A DNA stretch of 64,000 nucleotides from Saprospiraceae bacterium. GTDB lineage: Bacteria; Bacteroidota; Bacteroidia; Chitinophagales; Saprospiraceae. A program made the translations under genes and the position numbers. Below, piece after piece: positions 57,920 through 64,000 of the stretch; position 1 is the stretch's first letter, and the number at the start of each line of letters is the position of its first letter. The stretch is from assembly GCA_016714895.1 (NCBI GenBank), contig JADKBV010000011.1, forward strand, positions 496,001-560,000, written 5' to 3'. A model generated the notes under the pieces. It saw only the letters and a program-made list of their open reading frames with translations. It was not told where the DNA came from and ran no database searches.

Positions 57920-58648
57920 ATGAAAAATGTATACTTCGTTTTGTTGCTGTTTTTTTGTGTGAACGTTTTGTACGGACAAAGGGCAAAAAAACCAAAGATC
58001 AACTATTTTATGAATGTTGATGTTGGTTTTATATTTGAAAAATATGATGGCTTTGATGATATGATTACATCAATTTTAAATCCCGGAAAGTTATTAAAAT
58101 CAGGAACTCAATATCTGGGATTTGGCCCGATTTCAATTGGATTTTCAAAAATCAAAAATAAAAAGTTATCGGAATTACAGCTAGAATGGATTAATCTGAA
58201 AGTAATTTTACAGCACTCAGGACTACTACCCAAATTGGGTTAGATACTGTGATATCTCCAAACATCCCGATCACTTTCATTACATTATTTTTTTTCGTTG
58301 TATCAAATGGGTAAAAAAAATATTTTTTATATAGGACCGTCATTAGGTGCCGGATATATCAGACATCGTCTGGGAAATGATTATACTTTTTCCTATAATG
58401 CCCCATTATCAACATCATGTGTTTGTTTACATTTGGGTATCAGGATGAATTATCAAATTGTTTTGCATAAATTTTGGAGATTAAATATTGCTTCCCGATT
58501 GGTATTATTAGATGCGGGTTTCTACAGAGACAGGAGGTTGGACCCAAGCTTGCCACCAAGAGCACAGATTTCTTCTGAAGGTTTTCGTGCAGAGTTTTGG
58601 AGAGAACAATATCCCCTGACCGTCGGACTCAGTTACCGCATCAAATAA
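57920..58648 (+). CDS. Exported beta-barrel-like hypothetical protein, two compensating frameshifts
   Basis: The start MKNVYFVLLLFFCVNVLYGQ is a signal peptide. The first frame stops at 58243. In the next frame the text NFTALRTTTQIGLDTVIS is readable (~58203-58260). After ~58270 the original frame resumes with QMGKKNIFYIGPSLGAGYIR and ends LTVGLSYRIK, a barrel-like last strand. The 729-nt span is a multiple of three, so a pair of opposite indels fits a single ~242-aa outer-membrane protein. It starts 25 nt after the mutase gene. Confidence 0.6.
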
Positions 58649-59005
58649 AAGAACGTTACCTGATATTTTGTAAATTGTATCCCGTTTGTAGACTATGAGG
58701 ATGTGGATAGAGAAAGGGCAAAAGTGGGAGTTACATGCATTTATAATAGAAAAAAAATTACAAAAACGGGGTTTTAGTGGAAAAAAAATGACGTTTTGGG
58801 TCTTTTTTGAAGGTTTAGTGGAAAAAAATGTCAATTTTGGTTAACGATTTTAGAGTTAATCAAATAACTCTTATTTGAGGTGCAATTACTAATGTTTATA
58901 TTGATAAATTTTATGGTAAAGTTTGATGTAATGTAAAAAAGTACCATTTCAAGAATTTGAAGAGAGTGTATTAACAAAATACCCTACTATTGTCCACAGT
59001 TTTTC
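58649..59005. other. Intergenic region before the defence-like operon
   Basis: AT-rich and non-coding. A GGTTTTAGTGGAAAAAAAATG phrase and a similar GGTTTAGTGGAAAAAAATG phrase about 40 bases apart (~58770 and ~58812) form a short direct repeat. Nothing else is seen. Confidence 0.4.
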
Positions 59006-59042
59006 TAAAGTGATTTGCTGAACTTTGCAATTCTGTAAAGTG
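59006..59042. promoter_or_regulatory. Candidate controller-protein operator and promoter
   Basis: TAAAGTG occurs at 59006-59012 and 59036-59042, exactly 30 bp apart, with an inverted ACTTT (59022-59026) between them. GAACTTTG (59020-59027) is a 7-of-8 match to TAnnTTTG. The ATG of the XRE gene follows 8 bases after the second repeat. Controller proteins of restriction systems bind such repeated sites; here that is inference. Confidence 0.4.
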
Positions 59043-59049
59043 TGTACTC

Positions 59050-59283
59050 ATGGAAGATATAACCACAAAAATTGGAAAAAGAATCTTTAATCTTAGGAAA
59101 GAAATTGAAGGGCTTTCACAAGAAAAACTTGCATTAAAAGCAGATATCGATCGATCATATATTACAGGTATTGAGACAGGGAAGAGAAATATTTCCATTG
59201 TAGTACTTGAAAAAATAGTCAAAGCACTTGACACAGACTTGGCTTCATTTTTTAATGATGAAATGTTTCGGAATGGGAAATAA
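59050..59283 (+). CDS. XRE-family HTH regulator (controller-type)
   Basis: This 77-aa single-domain Cro/C1-type protein has KIGKRIFNLRKEIEGLSQEKLALKADIDRSYITGIETGKRNIS (in order, residues ~7-49) and a last helix VLEKIVKALDTDLASFF. Size and sequence match C proteins that time expression of type II restriction genes after entry into a new cell. Its last 11 nt overlap the methyltransferase start, so the genes are co-translated. It is likely self-regulated through the repeats upstream (inference). Confidence 0.85.
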   Translation: MEDITTKIGKRIFNLRKEIEGLSQEKLALKADIDRSYITGIETGKRNISIVVLEKIVKALDTDLASFFNDEMFRNGK

Positions 59284-60979
59284 GCTAAAGGTAATTGATT
59301 TTTTTTGCGGGGCTGGTGGCTTTTCAGAAGGCTTTCGCCAAATGGGTTACGAAATATTACATGGATATGATTCTTGGAAACCAGCAGTCGATACATTCAA
59401 TTATAATTTTAATCTCAAATGTAAGGCTAAAAATATTCTTGATTTTAAAAACTCAATTGATGAAATTGAAAAAGTACCAGACACAGAAGTCATAATAGGA
59501 AGTCCCCCCTGTGTTAGCTTTTCGAGTTCAAATAAATCCGGAAATGCAGATAAATCTTTAGGTGTTGATTTAACAGAGACATTTTTAAGAATAGTAGCAG
59601 TTAAAAAACATCAACCAAATTCTATTCTTAAAGCTTGGTTTATGGAAAATGTAGTTAATTCCAAAAGATATCTTCAAACTGCTTATACCTTTAAAGATTT
59701 AGGATTAGTAGATTGGGCGTTAAAACATCGGATTAGTCCACTTAAAATTGCAATTAATCTTTATGAAAATTCATCAATAATTAATTCTGCGGATTATGGC
59801 TCATTTCAAAAAAGAAAAAGAATAATTTCAGGTGAAATAATAAAATGTCAAAAACTAGTCATTCCTGAGAAAACTCATTCAGATGAATCTTTGTCTCATT
59901 TAAAACCTTATAATAATATAAATAAAATAAAATCCAAGTTTCCAAGTCCATTTGATTTTAAAAAGGGTAGATTTGTTGAAGACGTGCAGTATAATATTTC
60001 TATAAGTGTAAATTTATTGACAGACCATTTTTATGATACTGGAGTGTATATGACTGAATGGGAAATGTCTAAATATTATAAAACAAACCACCCATTTATG
60101 GGTAAAATGTCGTTTCCTGAAAATGAATTCAACCCAAGTAGAACTATAACCGCCACAAGTATAGCTAATTCCAGAGAATCTATTTTGTATAAAACTGAAC
60201 TTGACAGAACTGGAGATGGTGAATATAGATTACCAACAGTTAGGGAAGCTGCAATAATTATGGGATTCCCTATTTGTTATCAATTTTTAGGTTTAGAAAG
60301 TTCCAAATGGAGGTTAGTTGGAAATGCAGTATGTTGTGCTGTAAGTAGGGCTTTTGCTAAAGTTGTTTTGAAAGAATATAAATTAAATATACCTGCAAAT
60401 CTAATTGTTTCTACATATCCAAATTTAGAAGGTGTTTTAAATTTAAATACCTACAGCTTAAAAAAATTTGATAATCAGCCCGTTAAAAATAAAAATGCAA
60501 GGTTCCGAAGACATGCGATAAAAGATGGAAATTTAACAGTAACGCTTTCAAATTACGATATAGAAATTAACACAAAAAATGATAACCAGTGGTATACATC
60601 AATTCAATATGGAAATGGTAAAGGTTTTCCAATTCAAAAGATTGATGATAAATTTTATAAAAAAATTGAAGATTTAATTCTTCTTAAAACTACAGGGACA
60701 AAATTTTTATCAATTATAAATAATGGCTTTACTGATAAGATTGGTGGGTCACAAACTCTTCAAGAATTATATGAAGCGCAAAAATCAACCGAAAGATATA
60801 AGAATCCAACAGAATTAATTGATGAATTAAAATTTATTTTAGACAAAATCGGAGTTGAAAATGACGTTTTCAATCAAAACGAGCATAAAATATTTCAGTT
60901 CAAAAATGAAGTTCCACTTAGCCAACTATATGCATTATACGCTATCAATAAAATTTCTACTATTGCAAATTCAAAGTAA
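59273..60979 (+). CDS. C5 cytosine DNA methyltransferase with C-terminal extension
   Basis: The start at 59273 (MGNKLKVIDFFCGAGGFSEGF) gives 568 aa; an earlier in-frame ATG-like extension runs through the XRE gene and is rejected. Motif I is FFCGAGGFSEGF (10-21), motif IV has the catalytic C80 in GSPPCVSF, motif VI is ENV (125-127), motif VIII is QKRKR (179-183), and motif X is LVGNAV near residue 350. All catalytic parts are present. Residues ~375-568 form an extra domain after motif X (NTYSLKKFDNQPVKNKNARF onward, ending NEVPLSQLYALYAINKIS) that I cannot assign. It probably protects host DNA from the downstream nuclease-helicase (inference). Confidence 0.92.
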   Translation: MGNKLKVIDFFCGAGGFSEGFRQMGYEILHGYDSWKPAVDTFNYNFNLKCKAKNILDFKNSIDEIEKVPDTEVIIGSPPCVSFSSSNKSGNADKSLGVDLTETFLRIVAVKKHQPNSILKAWFMENVVNSKRYLQTAYTFKDLGLVDWALKHRISPLKIAINLYENSSIINSADYGSFQKRKRIISGEIIKCQKLVIPEKTHSDESLSHLKPYNNINKIKSKFPSPFDFKKGRFVEDVQYNISISVNLLTDHFYDTGVYMTEWEMSKYYKTNHPFMGKMSFPENEFNPSRTITATSIANSRESILYKTELDRTGDGEYRLPTVREAAIIMGFPICYQFLGLESSKWRLVGNAVCCAVSRAFAKVVLKEYKLNIPANLIVSTYPNLEGVLNLNTYSLKKFDNQPVKNKNARFRRHAIKDGNLTVTLSNYDIEINTKNDNQWYTSIQYGNGKGFPIQKIDDKFYKKIEDLILLKTTGTKFLSIINNGFTDKIGGSQTLQELYEAQKSTERYKNPTELIDELKFILDKIGVENDVFNQNEHKIFQFKNEVPLSQLYALYAINKISTIANSK

Positions 60980-60982
60980 ACT

Positions 60983-62725
60983 ATGCCAGTCTCATTTCAC
61001 CCCAATAACCCTATAAATGCGTTAGAGACCATAATTGTAAAAGATGATGGCAGCCCGTTACATGGCGAAATTGATATTTACAGAAAGCTTTGGGACGACT
61101 TAAGCAGAAGTGAAATGGACTGGGATATTTGGCACGATTTGAAATTACCAGAACATTCAGATAATTTTAATTATTATAAAAAGACTAGTTCTCAGATTGA
61201 TTTTTTAATTCTATCTAAACATGGCATCATCATTTTAGAGATAAAAGGTGGACCAATTTCAACAAAGGATAATACTTTTTTTTATGGAAAGAAATTTGAT
61301 TCACCAATAAAACAGAACCCTTTTAAACAAGCCGAAGGATATAAATACACTCTCAAAGACAATATTCTTAACAATCTAAAAGGTTGTTTCTTTTGTGAAG
61401 CAGTTGCGTTTCCGCATGTCGATTATCCTTTTGAATCAAAGCTAATAGATAAAAATTTACTTTGGACATCATTTAATGCAAAGGATTACGATGGATCAAT
61501 TGAGAAGTTCCTTTTAAATGTTTTTGAATATTCTAAGAGTAAACACATGAAACACTTTAGGACATATGAAGATATTTCCCCAAAAGAATATGTGTCTATC
61601 AAAAAGATATTAAGTCCAATTATCGGTGATAGAAACCAATTTAACACAACCAATACACTTGAGTGGCTTGGAATTCAAAATATTGAAATCCTGGAAGGTT
61701 TGTACAAGAACCCTAGAATTATGATTGAAGGTCCACCAGGTAGCGGGAAAACTACTGTTGCAAAAGCATTCATTGATAAACAGCTTAATAAAAATGGGAT
61801 TTATTTGTGCTGGAACAACCTTTTGATGAATTACACTAAATCCATCTTTAATGAAAGGCAATTTGCAAGCAATATTGAAGTGACTACCTTTTTTAGATTT
61901 TTTCAAAAATTTAACCCTTTAATTGAATTTCAAAAATTAAGTTCAATGAGTGAGGACGAGTTTTATGATATGGTAAAAGATACCATTCAAAGACTTGAAA
62001 AAAATGACAAGCTAAAACCATATGACTTTATCGTAATTGACGAAGCACAGGATTTATTTGATAGAGGTTTAGATTTATTCATTAACAAATTTTCTGGATT
62101 TAACGGACAAGGTTTAATAAATGGGAACTCTCTGGTATTATTCGATATAGATCAAAGCTATTCATCAAGTGGTAGGAATGTTTCTGAAATTGCAGACTTA
62201 TTGACTGAATATTATTGTCATTTTAAAATGAATGAAAGTAAAAGAAGTTCACAAAACCCCGACATTCGAAAGCTTTCATCTGAAATTTTAGAACACCACA
62301 CAATTTTGAATGATGAAAAATTTGAAGAATGGTTTCCCAATATAAACATCAAACGGCATAGAAATTTGCAAGATGTTAAGTCATACATTGTAAAAAATAT
62401 ATTAACCCCAATTAGAGAGTCTGACTCATCCCTTAAAGGGCAAGATTGTATCATTCTTATCGAATCGTCATTTCTAGGTGGCAGCTATAATGGGAAAGAA
62501 GATTTACGAGAACTTTTAATTATTAGAGACATTGAAGAATTGACAGAAACTAATGTTGGAGATACAGCAAACAAGTTGAGATATTCCTCCATTTTAAAAT
62601 TCAAAGGACTTGAAAAGAAAAATGTTTTCTTAATTATTTCAAATCCAAGCGATTATAATAAGTATGAAATTTTTATAGGAGTTACTAGGGCTATTTTAAA
62701 TGTGGAAATAAATATTGTTGAATAA
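60983..62725 (+). CDS. NERD-domain nuclease fused to SF1 helicase
   Basis: The 580-aa protein begins 3 nt after the methyltransferase stop. Residues ~25-135 form a NERD (nuclease-related) domain with the PD-(D/E)xK-type residues E29, D73 (SQIDFLIL) and E86-x-K88 (ILEIKGG). An SF1/UvrD-like ATPase follows: Walker A EGPPGSGKTT (249-258), Walker B VIDEAQD (351-357), and C-terminal motifs SSILKFKGLEKKNVFLI and FIGVTRAILNVEI. The architecture suggests ATP-driven DNA processing with cleavage. Next to a C5 methyltransferase and a C protein it is the likely restriction effector. The next gene's ATG overlaps its TAA by one base. Confidence 0.88.
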   Translation: MPVSFHPNNPINALETIIVKDDGSPLHGEIDIYRKLWDDLSRSEMDWDIWHDLKLPEHSDNFNYYKKTSSQIDFLILSKHGIIILEIKGGPISTKDNTFFYGKKFDSPIKQNPFKQAEGYKYTLKDNILNNLKGCFFCEAVAFPHVDYPFESKLIDKNLLWTSFNAKDYDGSIEKFLLNVFEYSKSKHMKHFRTYEDISPKEYVSIKKILSPIIGDRNQFNTTNTLEWLGIQNIEILEGLYKNPRIMIEGPPGSGKTTVAKAFIDKQLNKNGIYLCWNNLLMNYTKSIFNERQFASNIEVTTFFRFFQKFNPLIEFQKLSSMSEDEFYDMVKDTIQRLEKNDKLKPYDFIVIDEAQDLFDRGLDLFINKFSGFNGQGLINGNSLVLFDIDQSYSSSGRNVSEIADLLTEYYCHFKMNESKRSSQNPDIRKLSSEILEHHTILNDEKFEEWFPNINIKRHRNLQDVKSYIVKNILTPIRESDSSLKGQDCIILIESSFLGGSYNGKEDLRELLIIRDIEELTETNVGDTANKLRYSSILKFKGLEKKNVFLIISNPSDYNKYEIFIGVTRAILNVEINIVE

Positions 62726-64000
62726 TGGAATTGATTAAACAACATATTAAACCTAAACTTGAAGTTTATTTAAATCAATCAAACTTAACTTTATTATTTA
62801 TCAATGATCAAATCCAAAATGAAAATAAAGATAAATACATTAATCTATTATTGTACATAGACAACATCTTATGTGATTACTTTTCAAAATATAGTGAAGA
62901 TCTTAATGTTTTACATATTCATTTTGATAGTGATTTTAAAGATGAAGAAAAGTTACTTTTTGCAGAATTCTTATTAATTGGTTCTTTAAATTTATCAAAA
63001 CATTGACTCCACCAAATATGGAACAAACCCATTAATTCAAGAATTAATATTATCTCTTCAAAAAAAACTAAGTAGTTTAGAAAGTAGGTGCCCAGATGGT
63101 GCTAGTGCAAGCAATGGAGGAAATAGAATTTGGAAAAAATGGACACAAGAACTAAAAAACATCAAGTCACTACTATTATTTTACAATAATCTTAATGGAT
63201 CGTTAATAAAGTTTAAAACATTATTTAATTCTCAAATTAACTCTTGTAAGGCAATAACTAATTTATTTGAGTTTAGACCTTTTGCTATTACATTGCAGTT
63301 TGATCGTAAAAATGATTTAAACAAAAGTTACAATCTCCTGAACACTAATATGTCCCTGAATGATATTGATGAAGCTAACAATTCAATCGTAGATAATTTA
63401 GAAACTATTATTCAGTTTGACTGTGAAAGAAAAAAAATAATGTCTAATTTTAATGTAGATGAAATTAATAAATGGAATTCGGATTTAGGTACAAACCAAT
63501 ATTCGAAATAAAATAGATAACATAAAGGATCGATTTAAAATCCCAAATGAAAAATCTTACACTATTTTATCTACAGAAATAGACTTACTTTTGGATAGGA
63601 AAAACAAATCTAAATTTCAAGTTGAATTCCTGGGATTCGAAACTTCAATTTTCTGGGATTTGTTTCTTTTAGAATTAAGCATAAGAGAATTATATGAGTT
63701 AAGATCGATTAAGCTAATGAACATATACTCAATTTGCGTTAGTGAAGAAATTAAAAACTATTTAATTGATGATTTATTCTCAAAAAATGAATCTTCTGAA
63801 CTAATTTCTTTAAATACCAAGATGGCTATTCTCGAATTGAGTGAAGAAAATATTGATATGCTAAAGGTAGGTTTATCAAATACTTTAGACTTGATTATTA
63901 ATTCTGAACTAAAATCTAAAATTAATGATAAATTAAGTAGTAGACCAACAATTATTCTTGATGAAGCAATAATTAGAAATATAAAATTGCTTAGTAAATT
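62725..64000 (+). CDS. Large unknown protein of the defence operon, two apparent frameshifts, runs off the window
   Basis: The ATG at 62725 overlaps the helicase stop, indicating translational coupling. The first frame (MELIKQHIKPKLEVYLNQ...) ends at 63006. The adjacent frame is open from ~62990 to 63511 (DSTKYGTNPLIQELILSL, SNGGNRIWKKWTQEL) without a usable start. From ~63495 a third frame (RNKIDNIKDRFKIPNEKS, LLELSIRELYELRSIK) stays open to the window edge. Two one-base insertions would give a single protein of more than 420 aa. It is helical, Lys/Asn/Leu-rich and shows no recognisable catalytic motif. Alternatively, two or three small genes with non-ATG starts could be present. Confidence 0.5.

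Overview
The window looks like a chromosomal segment of a Bacteroidota bacterium, most likely Saprospiraceae-like. Four things support this. Several large secreted proteins end in type IX secretion (T9SS) sorting domains and carry SprB-type or Ig-like repeats. Promoter boxes match the Bacteroidota -7 consensus TAnnTTTG. Shine-Dalgarno sites are generally absent. DUF6261, M56/BlaR1-type and T9SS-associated families are present. Family assignments come from reading the sequence; no search was run.

Layout. 1-1.56 kb: 3' end of a T9SS-exported GH13 glycosidase. 1.56-4.5 kb: a field of multi-hairpin interspersed repeats around a RelE/ParE-like toxin-antitoxin pair. 4.5-5.3 kb: a DUF6261 gene with a frameshift. 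5.86-6.59 kb: a 42-bp tandem array. 6.7-12.6 kb: small secreted genes, three copies of a promoter-bearing repeat, a decayed tRNA-like sequence and coding debris. 12.6-18.6 kb: a type I restriction-modification locus with ruined hsdR, near-intact hsdM and damaged hsdS, followed by a conserved hypothetical gene. 20-22.4 kb: five small exported proteins in a row. 22.4-25.5 kb: DUF554 protein, lpxK and a PaaG-like crotonase. 25.6-45 kb: a T9SS protein divergent from a giant (about 5,900 aa) repeat adhesin. 45.3-47.6 kb: blaI/blaR-type regulator pair with twin operators. 48-50.8 kb: gcvP. 51-55.2 kb: SprB-repeat T9SS protein and a small barrel-like protein. 55.8-57.9 kb: methylmalonyl-CoA mutase. 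59-64 kb: an apparent defence operon consisting of an XRE controller, a C5 cytosine methyltransferase with an unassigned C-terminal extension, a NERD-nuclease/SF1-helicase fusion and a large unknown protein running off the end.

How the genes work together. The 59-64 kb genes overlap or abut (11-nt overlap, 3-nt gap, 1-nt overlap) and look like one transcriptional unit: modification, DNA-cleaving helicase, an unknown partner and a transcriptional controller. The hsd locus may now supply only methylation, or nothing. BlaI probably represses its own operon with the M56 sensor protease. The giant adhesin and the T9SS proteins form a cell-surface layer.

A caution runs through the window. Many genes have single-base indels, often next to short homopolymers and sometimes in compensating pairs (for example hsdM codons near 15,860). 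Some are probably sequencing or assembly errors, so each frameshift is called provisionally. The densest cluster (12.6-15.7 kb, hsdR) may be true decay.
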